From: Nymphaea colorata | Lineage: Eukaryota; Streptophyta; Magnoliopsida; Nymphaeales; Nymphaeaceae | NCBI RefSeq assembly: GCF_008831285.2 | Contig: NC_045146.1 | Span: 25,114,755 to 25,178,754, forward strand | Direction: 5' to 3' | Length of the DNA: 64,000 nt | Shown: positions 1 to 11,889 of the stretch, piece by piece | Layout: the number at the start of each line of letters is the position of its first letter | Position numbering within the stretch: the first letter of the stretch is position 1 | Notes under the pieces: generated by a model | What the model saw: the letters and a program-made list of their open reading frames with translations, nothing else | Databases searched by the model: none | What the model was told of the DNA's origin: nothing | Position numbers and translations under genes: made by a program

Positions 1-298
1 TTCTTTTTCCTTTTTAATGAAGAATACGAATGAAAACAGACTGTTCCTAAAGGCAATTTTAAGTTGTTTTTGTTCTTTTCCAAACAAATCAGTGATAATA
101 AATCATAACTCTAATCCTACGATGAACAAAGGATCAAAATTTCAGCTAAATATGCTCTACATGAAGCATGAAAATCGTAAAACAAATTAAAATTAATGCA
201 ATGCTATAAATCAACTCTACAATGCATGCATGAAAGGTTCCTACATAGAGAAAACAGCAATTCTACCTTGGTATTTGGGGAGAAGCTTGACAATTCAT
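1..298. repeat. Direct repeat, copy A
   Basis: The first ~298 bases recur with small indels and substitutions at 11225-11527, in the same orientation. Shared landmarks include the stretch around 'gaatacgaatgaaaacag' and the 'tttggggagaagcttgac' segment. Copy A continues past the point where copy B meets the run of Ns, so it shows what may lie in the gap. The content is intron-like and no gene was recognised. Confidence 0.85.
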
Positions 299-3200
299 CT
301 CCTTTGTTGAACAATCCACAGCGCACAATCCATCTCTTAATGTAGGACGACTCTTGGCTCACGTGGGATGCCCAAAGAAGATGAGCACGTTCAAGTTAAC
401 AAATTAAGGACGTGAGAATAGGCTATTCAAGAGGACATGGGCTTCAAGGCTTCATCACCAAGATGAAACGTTGGAAGCTCTGTTTCTTCACAACCTCTTG
501 GTTGAGCTTCATTGGCCAGCAATTTTCCTCAGTATGAAAATACACTGCATACAAAAACGTTGGACACATCCATATGTCATACAAGATACGTGATTAATGG
601 CTCATGTTGGCTTCCATTAATGGCTCATGTTGGCTTCCAGATGAATCTTCAACTTAAAAAATGTCCTTTTTCGTGCACTCGTACATTGAAGCACAGAAAG
701 AAATGATAAAATGCTCCTAATCCCTTTCTTCACAACTTTGGTTGAGCTTTACTAGCTAGAAATTTTCCTCAATATAAGAATAAAATAAAAACTATAAAAT
801 TTGACAAAACACTCAGAAAAAGTAGAATTGAAAATCTCTTAAATAGATACAATTAATAAAGTGAGAATTGATTTTGGTTTTCAGAAATTTTGGTACGTGA
901 GAATCAAAAACAGGGAATAGCTTAAAAATCTATCAAAAATGACTGGAAGCTCAAAAAATCCTGAAATTTTGTGGGCTTTCTTTGTGAAAAACTGAACATA
1001 TGTCTAACAAATTATGAACACTCCAAATTATTACAAAATCAAATCTTTGGAAAAGTGATATTCTTAACAGAGGCAACTCATTCAATAAGATTCAAAACTA
1101 ACGGAAGAATGTATAAGTAAAAGTAACAACAAAATATTCAGGCACATTTAAATTCTACAAAATCAAAGGATCAGATGAAAGCCAAATTTGTCAAAAGTCA
1201 AAACATAAGGACGTTAGGAACTTGGAACAATAGAGGTCCACAAAAATTAGAACTATACAATAATCAAATACTGATGTCCATTCAGAACCAAGCATGCCCA
1301 AAACACCACAAGCTCAAAAAAAAAAAAATCAAATGGATGGAAAACAAGGCACCTAGATAATTAAGTGCCTTGAAGAAGGTTCCAGGAAAACAGAACATGC
1401 AGAGAAGTACACAAAGTCTGAGTTGATGTATGGTAAGGTCATGCATTAAATATGAAATTCACATTATAGAAACAGTCTAAACACGATACCAAGAAATAAT
1501 GAGGTCAGCAAATTAGATACAGTAACAGATCATTGCAAACCCTTGCAAATGTTGAGCAGATACCATGTTACTATCAAATCAGATAAAACCAACATCCATG
1601 ATGCTTACAGATGGAAAACAACCAACAACAATGCCAAGAACTGTGTAGCCAACAGATGGAAAATACTCCAAAGACAGATACAGGGTCAGGTTATGCAGTA
1701 ACAATAATTACAAGAATACAGGCATACACCTTGCAACACAACTAGTGCTTTCATGTGTTTGAGGACAGAGCTAGGCATACACCTTGACAACACGGAAAGC
1801 TAAGCACGAACAGAGAAAACAAAAGAAAGAGATGATTGTGATGGTGCAGATGCACGTACCTTGAAGGCCTCATCTGAGCACTATAAAGCAGTGTTTGAAG
1901 ACAGAGCTAGGCATACACCTTGGCAGCAGGGAGAATATAAAGCATTTATGTGTACCTGTGAATTGTAAAACACACAAATATTGTCTACCAAGAAGAACGG
2001 AACAAAATGAGATTTATGATCATCCAAAACACATCACCTTCAGCTCACCGTCTTGGTGCCCCCATATGTTTCTTTTTCTTTTCTTTTCTTTTTTTATAAG
2101 CACCTTTGAGGTTTGCTTCGAGGAAAATCATTCCATCACCTTCAGCTCAATGGAGAGAAATTTGCCCCCTCCCACTCTTGGTGCTCCCTTTTCTTTCTTC
2201 TTTTTCATTTTCGCACTTTGGAGGTTGGTCGGAAGGAATCCCTCTTTTTTCTCCAATCAACATCTCCCCCATGGTAAGTGTTAGGCCAGCAAACTTTGCT
2301 CTGTCGACAAGTGTACATGAAGATTAATTCAAAAACTACCTTAAAGGCCTAGTTGCTGTTGCATGTACATACAACAGAAGTAACTGCTGTAACTTTTGCA
2401 CCTTTGACGGCTAAGTTGTTTCATGGCATACCTCTCGGCCTTACTCCAATCTCTTGGTCATAAGCTGCAACTCAATTCTATGTCTGGACTCGAGCTTCCA
2501 GCAAGTGTTTAACCCATTGGAAATGCCGATATCAAACAGTTTCGGTTGCCAGCAACATATGCTTTAAACCACAACAAACATAAAAAGAAAAGGCATTATT
2601 TCGTGTTCAGTACATCAACAACACATTGCTAAGGATAACTTCAACCAACTCAACAACCTCCTTTGGTAGTATTAAGTATTTTGTTTTTTCTAGACAAGTC
2701 ATTGAATGGTGAATGGCATCAGAGGCTCTTGGTTCGCCAACCACAGCAGGCATGGGCAGGCAACCAAGTTCAGAAAACCTTCTAGTTGAAGATCATGGGC
2801 CTTTCCTGCAGCAACAACATTTGGATAAGAACATCAAAAAATTCAAGACCAACAACAAATCCAAAAACAAGCTTTCGACGACATTCTAAAATAAGCCTTA
2901 GCTGTGTCATTTTCACGCCTAAAGAACTTACATTCTGATATAATTTTGGACCAACCTCAGCCCACCTTCTCCTCCAATGTAGGAAAAACATCTCGGTTAT
3001 GGGAAGGGGAAGAACTAGATTAAAAGCAATAGCCTCAATCGACGAGGAGAAGGTTGAACAGCCAGCCTTAAATGAGTGACACAACATAAATAGCATCAAT
3101 GAGAAAAGATTCAATAATATCATATTTTTTCCCCAATGCAGGATATTGTCTTGATTTATGAATAAACAAACACATACTAGTCAAAATATTCATAACATGA

Positions 3201-3769
3201 CACAAGAAGAAAGAAGAAAGAACTGAATAATGACCTGGCTCAAATCTATGAAGGACCCAACTGTCGAAGCAAAGGCATGGGTGGGTAGTTGGTGATGATG
3301 AAGAATAATTCCACCCCATTTTGCAAGACCATGTATTTCAATCCAAGACAAATATTAGATGAAAGCAACAACAAAACTCATGCAACTTCAAAGGATATAA
3401 CTTTTTAAAAATGTCACAGTTCAAAATTGACTGGTTCTTTGAAAACGGATAAGAGATCTTCCATGACAACATCAACCCTAAGTATGGGTTATGTCATTGA
3501 AAAACAGGTTGAAGATATTTTAACGGGTTGAAGACACACAGTTAAGATGGAATAATGGGTCAGGTTCCCAAATGATCTGCCTCTCCTAAAACAGAGGAAA
3601 AGATGGACAATTTGTCACATTCAGCATAAGTGGACTAGGTTTGAGGAGTTTCATGACTTCATCTATTCCATGAACGAACTAGTGGTTTGTTAATGAAATG
3701 GCAAACACCTTTCAAGACCAAAGGGGATTGGTTAGTTCCTCTTATGCCTAGAAACCTCAAAACATAACA
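299..3769. other. Intergenic or intron-like DNA, no confident gene
   Basis: AT-rich DNA without a recognisable gene. It holds a degenerate two-copy tandem repeat (about 485-600 against 726-790, around 'cttggttgagctt' and 'aattttcctca') and a 23-bp perfect tandem pair at 593-638. The phrase 'gacagagctaggcatacacc' occurs twice, near 1770 and 1900. On the minus strand 2699-2805 has a good splice acceptor (TTGTTGCTGCAG) followed by 34 open codons and a stop, so a terminal exon of an unknown gene is possible. Nothing independent supports it. Confidence 0.5.
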
Positions 3770-5520
3770 AGAGATGTCAAGTTTTTACTTTGAAATAGTT
3801 CAAAATTATGAATTTAACTCATAAGATTGAGTGCTCGTGTTGTGTAAATAATATGTCATTCATTTACCCATAGTACCATACAAGCATTAGGATTCATTTC
3901 ACATCAATGTCGTCGAACCTCTAGAAGGGATATCTTTCAATTTCCAAAATGTGAACATAAAAGAATCATCCTCGACATCTTAGGTAATCAAAAAGAGGAG
4001 CAGATATTGACACCAAATTCGCACATCCATGAAAGATTGTCACATTCAATTCCTGCGAGTTCAGCCTTCATGTCTTTCATCTCTTGGCAGACACTTTTTT
4101 TTTTTCTTTCTTTCTTTGGCATTCAGCTTTTTGCCTTTTTGATTTTTTTTCCTTTGATGTTTTTTTTTCAGGCCGACCTTCACCTTTGAGGGAATACATC
4201 ACCACCTCAAAGGCTACTACGAAGCTCCACCGCTTTGGTGGTTATGTGTAGCTTTGTCACATGTCCAACCCGCTTCATCTTACGAGTTTTCAACGAGCCA
4301 AAGGCTCATAAGTCATTATCTTCGCGAAATAGACATAAATAAGCTTTATGCCTATCCGGTACTCTTGATTACCAACTTAGAGGAACAACTACACAAGCCC
4401 CGAGCCAATCTCTCAACCCTCATTTTGCTACCTGCCAAGATCTTACAGAGCATTGTGGCTTCTCTCTCAGTATATCTCATGTTAAATCCTTGTAAATGTA
4501 TGAACACCAGAGTCAATAGCATTTCCTAGTCTTGACTTTCTCAGCTTCATAGGAGTTTTCCTTGCTGTTCAAATCCAGGAATTTTCAGTTTCCTCTTCCA
4601 TAGATTGACAACAAAAGCTGAAATTTTCTCCTACTCAGGAAGATACTAAGAGTAAAGCAAAGACATCATTTTGAGAGAAGACATTTTTAAAATGTTTTTA
4701 AACAAAATTAAAAAAAAAATCTTTTAAAATAGTTCTTGACATCAAATGGTATATCACCAGGAGGAATGAACTCTACTCCCTAAAGAGAGGGGTAAATGCA
4801 AAACAAACTGGGTAGACTAGGTAGAAGAACGAACTTCACCAATTCTCCCATAAAAGTATGATATTCTACATAAAAGGGTGGTTTAAGGGTGGCGAGTTCT
4901 CATATCTGTATAAATGTTAGGTCATCAACTAATTGAAAGTTTTGCAAGAGGTTAGGTTAAGCTCTTCTCTTTCCATGAAGGAAGCCCAGGATAAACCAGT
5001 CCTATGCAGCGGCTTTTGTAAAATCATTAGAGAAATGATAATGACAACTACGGGACTGGGCATTGTTAGACTTTGAATGTAGGGCTGTCTGCAGAAAGCG
5101 AAAGTAAAAAAGTGTTCGGAAATAGAATAGAGGCAAACTTTTCGAGTTCTAACAGGTTCATAAATCTGGGTTAAAAAGACATGATATTGTAAAGAGATGG
5201 TACCAAAACTAAGGATTTTTTACTCTACAGAAGTAGAGGAATTTAGAAAACCAAAATGCAGAATTTTTTGAACAACTTTTGTATTTGTTTTGTGTTTTTT
5301 TTATTCTGCCCAGTTTCTGTACAAAGTAGAACGGAATTCTCAAAAACAATGTTTCCTAATTAAACTATCAAAGAAAGTAAAAATCACAAAAAATTCAGAA
5401 AAGTATAATCACATGCAAGAAGATCAAAACACAAAATGCTTGCACCCAAGATGGAGACACAACACTCAAGCACACAGGGCAAGAATAGTACAAATAAAGA
5501 AAATGTAAAGTACATTAGCA
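3770..5520. repeat. Diverged copy of parts of the large repeat unit
   Basis: 3770-5000 aligns by eye with 19017-20200 of unit 1: the 'aggagcagatatt' stretch, the 'cttggcag' then poly-T then 'aggccgaccttcacctttga' segment, and the 'taccaaaactaagg'-type motif. About 5190-5520 resembles the unit's left end (16985-17345). Divergence is far greater than among units 1-4. The two parts are in the opposite order to unit 1, as expected if they come from adjacent tandem copies. This is an old member of the same repeat family with no coding potential seen. Confidence 0.65.
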
Positions 5521-7025
5521 AAGAAATCAAACAATTGTCATTCTATAGAATTTATAGAAAACGAATTTCCTCTTTAAAGAACAAAGCAACTCACTTCTTG
5601 TAATGGACCATGAACCTTCATCATATTCCCCCAAAGGTTGCTGTGACAATTAATTGGGGCTGCACTAAGGGGGAACATTTTTTGACAACAAGACAAGTGC
5701 AATCCACCAATGAAGAAGGAAAGGAAGAAGAAAAGGAAAAAAAAGCATACCAGACAACGACTGCTAAAGCCTAACTACAACAATGTGCTGCCTCATTGAG
5801 CCTTCCCTTTCCACGACAAATTTGACCAGCCATCAGCAAAATAGGTCACAAGTCATAACTGCAAATACAAGAAAAGCTGAATTATAGGAAATATCTAAAT
5901 ATGATCCTCAAATTCTTCCCTAATATCTTCAACATGGCTTGTAGACTCAAAATTGATGATGGTAACATCCCACTCCAAACTTCCGAAAAGATTATTCTTC
6001 CGACGTGAAGAACTCCAAACTTTGGAAAAGATAATTCTTTCGGTGCGAGGAGCTGTGTGTTAGTTCTCCTGTTGGGGTCACGTGTTTGATGGTTTAATGC
6101 TGTATAACTTTTGTACACTCATTGTATGTCTAGAGTGTAATTCTACCTCAGCTGTATTCGTATGTTTGTGTATAGCTTCAATTTTGTTTCAATAAAATGG
6201 TCAAGAAAGGCCCCTACTCCCTGCAGGTTTGCATCGCAAAAGTTTAAAGCAAGGCTTTGGCATGTCTCAACTTGTTTTGGAAAGACAGCAAAGTTTGCTC
6301 AGCAAGCTCAGTTTTTTAGCATGGTCAAAACTAACTGAAAATCAGAGGCAGTTCTATATACAATAGGGTTTTGGAACTCTATAAGTTTGCATGCTATGTT
6401 AATTCACAGAAATAAAACTTCCATTATGATGCAAATCACCTAAACGGAGGATTCTTATCAGAGTGTTTCTTGCGTTGTTTCTGGATACTTATTTTTGCCC
6501 TGTTTTGTGTCAATTGGATGATGTCTTTGATTCAAACAAAGAAACCAACAGTTGCAGAACACAAAACAATGCAAAGTAGAAGATATACATGTTTCAGTGA
6601 TACATTAAGATTCTAAATTACAGTTGAAGAAGGCTGAAAAAGGATTCACAAGCTTTGACCAAAAAAGGGGGAGGAAGTCATAGACGCTATACACAAGACC
6701 CTCGAACCCTCAAGCTTCACACAACACACACACACACAAAGAAAGAGAGAGAGAAAGAGACTTAGATATTGTTCGGGAACGGTAAAATTTTTATTATTTG
6801 CAAATACAATTTGAAGCAAAAGCCAATAATGTCATTAATGCTAGGCAATGGACAGGCCCAAATATAACTAAACAGATAAAAGTATTTAGCAACCAACAAA
6901 GAAGAACAACAACGCGTGAAAGTCCGATATTCATATAACATTCATGCCGTAAGCAGGTCCTTTTGCAAACTTATGATCCAATTAAACACGTTTTCAAACA
7001 TGAAGTAGATCTAAAACAACCCTCC
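5521..7025. other. Intergenic DNA, no gene seen
   Basis: AT-rich sequence with no convincing exon or RNA gene on either strand. It includes a short CA/GA microsatellite around 6720-6760. Open frames here are short and have ordinary intergenic composition. Confidence 0.5.
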
Positions 7026-7370
7026 CTATGTCGAAAGGGCGAAGAAGACGACTAGGGCTGCGATTTGGGGAAACGCAGACAGGAAACACAGGCTGTTTGG
7101 AAATAAAACGCAATAGAAAGAGGCAAGCCTGCGCCTTACCTCGACAGAGATGCGGAAGAGGAGTTGATGCAGACGTGCGATACGAGAATGAGCAGCTGCA
7201 TGCGGAGCGGAGAGCTTCCGCAAGAGGAAGACGAGCCTTCTCAAGGACAAAAAACAGAAATTATGCTCTAACGGGCAGAAAGTTTGTCCGTGCTCTTGGA
7301 TTTTAGGAAGAAGGAAAGAGGCGGGTAGGGCTCGATGAACCTCCCCTCTCACCAAACTTTCAAAATCCAC
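7026..7370 (-). other. Possible minus-strand leader or first exon, unrecognised
   Basis: A locally GC-richer stretch is open for 114 codons on the minus strand and 92 on the plus strand. The minus strand reads like a plant 5' leader (CT-rich, with a 'GCAGCCCTAGTCG' phrase). The predicted peptide has no recognised domain and a biased Leu/Arg/Phe composition. It may be the 5' end of a lost or distant gene, or chance. Confidence 0.2.
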
Positions 7371-8523
7371 CTAAATACTATGTAGCGTTTCAAAAACACA
7401 CTTTAGTTTAAATTTCACAACCTTTTTAAAACTTACGGGCGTAACAGGGAGACTCGCCATCGAGGACGGGGGTGTTGGGCAAAACTATAAATATTTTTTA
7501 TAGATCCAATCCAAATGCAAATGGATATTTATTATACTAATCCGAGGATATTTATGTATATATGAATCAAATTTAGATCCGAATCAGCTATTATTCTTAA
7601 ATCGACAATTGATTTGATTTCTTAGTTAGGTATTAATTTTTTTTTGGTACTTCAATTTTTTCAAAAATGGTCCGATCAAATCAAATATATTGACATCCCT
7701 ATGATTAATTTTTCAATGAAGTGATAGACACAAGGCCAAACCTTGGTTCCTGTCTTAGAACCAAGGTCCTTCTTGCAGAGAAAACCTTTTTTTTACCTTT
7801 TTTGGTCCGTCCACCCAAACATAAAAACTATGTTTTAAAACTCATTAAAAAAATCATTTTTACAAGTCCAAGTTTTCTAAAAAATCATTTGTCAATGAAT
7901 TGTCCAGACGCTCCCTAAAGCTTTTAGGTTTCAGGTCTTGTTTTTCAAATTGGAGCTGGTCGATTATAATTACAAAAATTACTGAATAAATTAATTTACT
8001 GAGGCTGTATCCGATTGATATTATTTGTTCTCAGAATCATTAAAGTATGCTACTGGATCATCTATGCAAATGACACTATCTATGACTCAAAAGACACGCA
8101 CATAGATGTCCTCTTTCGTCTTTTAAAGGTCGAACAGGATGACCTGGTCTTAAACTTTTAAAGACGGTTGCTTCAAGTTTCTGCTGGCTTGAGAATATTG
8201 CTCAAAGAGTCCGAACTTCCTTTCATATGTTGAGAGAGAGGGGGAGAAGAAAGGTAGACCGGATAGTTGGATTGCTCTGTTGGCAACTAAGACGGAAAAG
8301 TAAAGGGGTTTTGGTAAAGAAACAATACAAAGGCCAGCATCATTATGCCATCCTGCCTCTGGCCAGCTCCTCTCTCTCTCTCTCTATCTCTCTCGCTGAT
8401 GTTCTTCCTCTCAACCGTAGTCAAAATTTCCAAGCATCATGACTTCGAAATTCCAGTATGCATCTCAGTTTCTGGAAAATTCAACAATCACGTTCTGCTT
8501 GTGGCCGTTGGGTTTGACAGTAG
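7371..8523. other. Intergenic DNA, no gene seen
   Basis: AT-rich intergenic sequence. 7480-7700 contains repeated 'ggatcc/gatccgaat'-like phrases that resemble decayed repeat DNA. A CT microsatellite lies at about 8371-8397. No gene is supported. Confidence 0.5.
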
Positions 8524-9400
8524 GAAGTTGAGTCAATGTTAAGAGAAAGGGAAGAATTGCTGGAGAAACTGAATTTGGGGCTTCATAGTACCAGAGATTC
8601 CGAATTCCAGCCATCAAGTATGTTATTGGAGAGTAAGAAGATGATTGAGAAGCTGGAGAGGGAAATTCAGATGGCTAAAGCATCCAAGGATGGAGTCATT
8701 AACAAAGCTGCTTGAGGAAACAAAGATGTCTCTTGAAGAAACTAAGCTTCAAATATCTTCTCTATGGGAGATGATTCAAGCGATGGAGGCATCGGTCTGG
8801 CAAACAGCGATGATCTTGAAGACACTCATAGAAGTGTCAAGAAGGGCAAGATTGGTCTTCATGACATGGGTGAAACCATTGAATTACTCAAGTTGGAGTT
8901 ATAAAATGCGCAAAAAGATCTTGCACTCGCACGAGATGGAGAGGAGTTGGCCATTTCAAACATGGAGGATCTTGCAGAAGAAGCAAGCTCGCGGTGTGAT
9001 GAGATTCATTCGTGAGGAAAGCGGAAGAGAAGAGCAAGCAGGCTCTGGACGATCTAGCAATTGTAGTCAAAGAAGTCACGATGGAAGCTAATCAAGTGAA
9101 GGACGAACTTCCGTCAGCTCAAGCAGAATTGGAGAACTTAAAAGGCTGACGCAGAGCGGTACAAGAGAAACGCTAGCAGCACAGATGATGTTCTTCAGTT
9201 AGAATTAGAGAAAGCAAGCAAGGAAATTGAACGATTGAAAGAGACCGCTAAAAGAGCTATGTCAGATGCAGAGGATGTTGTTATACTTGGAATGAGAAGG
9301 AAATCGGGTTGATCAACTGCATTAAGACATCAAAAGAGGGGAATGTGATCAAGTAAGAGTTGAACAATGAATTAAGGATTTATCTAGGGAATCGGAATAT
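8524..9400 (+). pseudogene. WEB-family coiled-coil protein pseudogene fragment
   Basis: Read across three frames, this stretch encodes a heptad-rich coiled coil typical of plant WEB-family proteins (the group of Arabidopsis At1g65010, At3g02930 and At5g16730, linked to chloroplast movement or microtubules). Phrases in order: EREELLEKLNLGLHS, EETKMSLEETKLQISSLW, DTHRSVKKGKIGLHDMGET, DLALARDGEELAISNMEDL, KQALDDLAIVVKEV, MEANQVKDELPSAQAEL, KEIGLINCIKTSKE. The frame is broken by TGA at 8713-8715, TAA at 8902-8904 and TGA at 9013-9015, and by frameshifts near 8713, 9020, 9145 and 9280. N- and C-terminal parts are missing. No intron was seen inside the fragment, but this family has few introns, so retroposition is not shown. 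Family assignment is from remembered sequence patterns, not a search. Confidence 0.75.
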
Positions 9401-9853
9401 GAGAGGGCATCGGTTGATGAACATAAAGTTGCACCTTAAGAAAGGCAAGATTGGTCTTCCTGCCTTCAATCATAAACAATGGCTACCAAAGGGAAGACCA
9501 TTCGTATGAACTACATGCATCCCTTGCTCTCTATCTCTCTCTCACAAGAATCTAATGTCAACACAGCACCTACTGAAACTGAATGCAGGGGCCATGTGCT
9601 CGAAGCCAGTGGAGCTGCTGGTGATAGAGGAGGTGGATGTACCTCCCCTCAGCCATGGGAGGTCTAAGCCAAGATCATCAGCCCGCACCGACATCTTCTC
9701 GACTCTCCCACTCACGATATTTTCCTACCCCTTCTCATCACTCTGATATTTTACCCTACTATGCACTTGTCATACACAGAAGTGCTAAGAAAAGGGAGGG
9801 ACGAAGAATGAAGAAATCAAATTCATCATCTTAATCCAACATTTAAACAAAAA
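9401..9853. other. Sequence downstream of the WEB pseudogene
   Basis: No gene seen. At 9441 the phrase 'ggcaagattggtcttc' repeats a 16-base stretch from inside the pseudogene (near 8846), suggesting a local duplication or a further decayed piece. The remainder is short, CT-rich and without a domain. Confidence 0.4.
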
Positions 9854-10161
9854 CTAGCGGTGAGCTGATCACCACTATAGATGGAAGACGGTGAGCAAAA
9901 TCACCGGTATAGATTCCGTGGCACATGTATACCGGTGAACGTATCACCGCTATAGAATGTTATACGGGCGATTATTATCACCGGCGAAGGCTTCTCTAGC
10001 GGTGCTTCTTTTCCATCGCTAGAGAATTATACAGGCGACAATAATCACCGCTGGAATTCTATACCGGTGAACGCGCCACCGGTTTAGCCAATAATACCGG
10101 CGACAACAACGCTGTCCTACCCACACCCTCAATCTATCCATTGGCATTTTTTGCAGCAGTG
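9854..10161. mobile_element. Hairpin array with CACTA-like terminus (MITE or element end)
   Basis: About eight GC-rich inverted-repeat modules of 25-37 bp follow one another. Each has the form GGTGA-spacer-TCACC, often bordered by TATA..CTATAG. Examples are 'accggtgaacgtatcaccgc' near 9931 and 'ctctagcggtg ... catcgctagag' around 9995-10025. The block ends at 10148-10161 in TTTTTTGCAGCAGTG, which reads CACTGCTGCAAAAAA on the other strand, like the terminal repeat of plant CACTA (En/Spm) transposons, whose subterminal regions carry such arrays. No clear left terminal repeat was found; 'aacaaaaactagcggtgag' near 9846 may be its decayed form. No transposase is encoded. Confidence 0.5.
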
Positions 10162-11224
10162 CTTGGCCTTCTATGTCTATTTTCCATGAACTAATAAAAT
10201 TTATATTTTTCAATTTCTGGAAAGTTACGGAATTTCAGAAGTCCATTTGATTTGGAAATTTAAATTAATATAAGTTAAAAAATCAAATTAATTTATGCAG
10301 TTAAATTTAACTATAATCAGCGTTAGGATAAATCAAAACCGATACATCCACAACTCTATTTTTGAAACCGATTAGATCCATTTCTAGACTACTCATTGTT
10401 TGTTAACATTTAAGTGGGGGTTGCTGGTTTCAAAGTTTTCGACTTTATCTGATTTACTTTTAATCTTTTAGTGACATCGTTTTTTTTGAGTTTTGCAGAA
10501 AAATCAAAATCAAGAAGAGCTAACGATTCTGGATCTACACCAAATATTGCTGCTCAAATAGTTACCTTCTGGGCATGCTCTGTACCATGACCAGCTTATG
10601 GTCACACGCGAGGATCTACATTTTTTGGTTTAGATCAAGACAAATAAATGATCAAAAATAGCAGACCTTGGAAATTAGAATGTAAATGAGTTCTATTTAT
10701 ACAAACTATGCATGCGCATGGTTTCACTTTTCACAACATGAGCAAATAGAAAATATGAATACTAACGTAGATTAGCATAGGCTGTCCATCAACAAGATTG
10801 GCTGGCACTCAATCCAATACACACACACACACACATTTTTCAGTTTATCAAAAGATTGGCTGTTCATCATGCATGTAGAATAAAAGGAGCAGGGAATCAG
10901 CTAAAATAGATCGTGCACCATTTTTCAGAAACAATATTTTGGAAATCAACACCTTAAGTTATTTCTCGAAAATGTCAGCCATGCCAATCTGATCACTCAG
11001 ACAGAAAGGAAGGAGCAGAGAGAATGTATGGTACATTCCTCAATTTTTGTCAGTTACATTTGCTAAAATAAATAGGGGACCCCAAGACAGCAAACCATCC
11101 TACGGCGGCCCAGAAATTACAAACAGAACCACCTATACTTGAAAGCTAAACCAAAACAGATATGTACAATTATTTACACATAAAAAAGATCCAACACAAA
11201 CTAGAAACAAGAAAAAAAAAACAA
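10162..11224. other. Intergenic or intron-like DNA, no gene seen
   Basis: AT-rich DNA with a short (CA)n tract near 10822. No exon, RNA gene or repeat family was recognised. Confidence 0.45.
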
Positions 11225-11527
11225 TTCTTTTTCCATTTTGATGAAGAATACGAATGAAAACAGTCTGTTCCTAAAGGCAATTTAAGTTTTTCTTGTTCTT
11301 TTTCAAACAAATCAGTGATAATAATCAATAACTCTAATCCTACGATGAAACAAAGGATAAAAAATTCAGCTAAATATGCTATAGATGAAGAATGAAAATG
11401 GCAAAACAAACTAAAATTAATGCAATTCTATAAATCAACACTTCTCTACAATGCATGCATGAAAGGTTCCTGCATAGAGAAGACAGCAATTCTACCTTGG
11501 TATTTGGGGAGAAGCTTGACAATTCAT
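11225..11527. repeat. Direct repeat, copy B
   Basis: Second copy of the 1-298 repeat, same orientation, with scattered substitutions and small indels. It stops at 'gacaattcat', where the run of Ns begins. In copy A the sequence continues from that word. Confidence 0.85.
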
Positions 11528-11627
11528 NNNNNNNNNNNNNNNNNNNNNNNNNNNNNNNNNNNNNNNNNNNNNNNNNNNNNNNNNNNNNNNNNNNNNNNNN
11601 NNNNNNNNNNNNNNNNNNNNNNNNNNN
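11528..11627. other. Assembly gap of exactly 100 N
   Basis: One hundred consecutive Ns. A round 100 usually marks a join of unknown length, so distances across it are not reliable. The gap begins inside a duplicated sequence, which fits an assembly break caused by the repeat. Confidence 0.97.
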
Positions 11628-11814
11628 TTATGGTGATCTGCAAACTGCTAATATCTACATAATTGTACTAAATAAAGCAAAATAAATCCACTAACCTGGA
11701 AAAGGAGATTAAACTTCAAGATACAAAAATTTTGCAAACAAATGAAAGCATAAAAAAGAGAATATCTCCAACCTAAAGCATAAAATAGCATGCTGGAGGC
11801 GCAAGCAGCTGTAC

Positions 11815-11889
11815 CTCTGTTGTGCCACTGTGTAAAACAATGTTGATTCAGAGCCTCCAAACGTACAGGAAAGCTTGTCCTCAAGCAAC
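11815..11889 (-). other. Candidate internal exon of an unknown gene
   Basis: On the minus strand a 75-base segment follows an acceptor (CATGAATGCAG) and precedes a donor (AACAGAG|GTACAG). It is open in the frame LLEDKLSCTFGGSESTLFY... and its length is a multiple of three. Composition is protein-like, unlike the AT-rich flanks. The family was not recognised and no neighbouring exons could be linked, in part because the N gap lies 190 bases away. This is a hypothesis from splice signals and composition only. Confidence 0.3.

Noticed and set aside
11420-11685. Two frames running through the Ns
   Set aside because: They exist only because the gap is translated as unknown residues.
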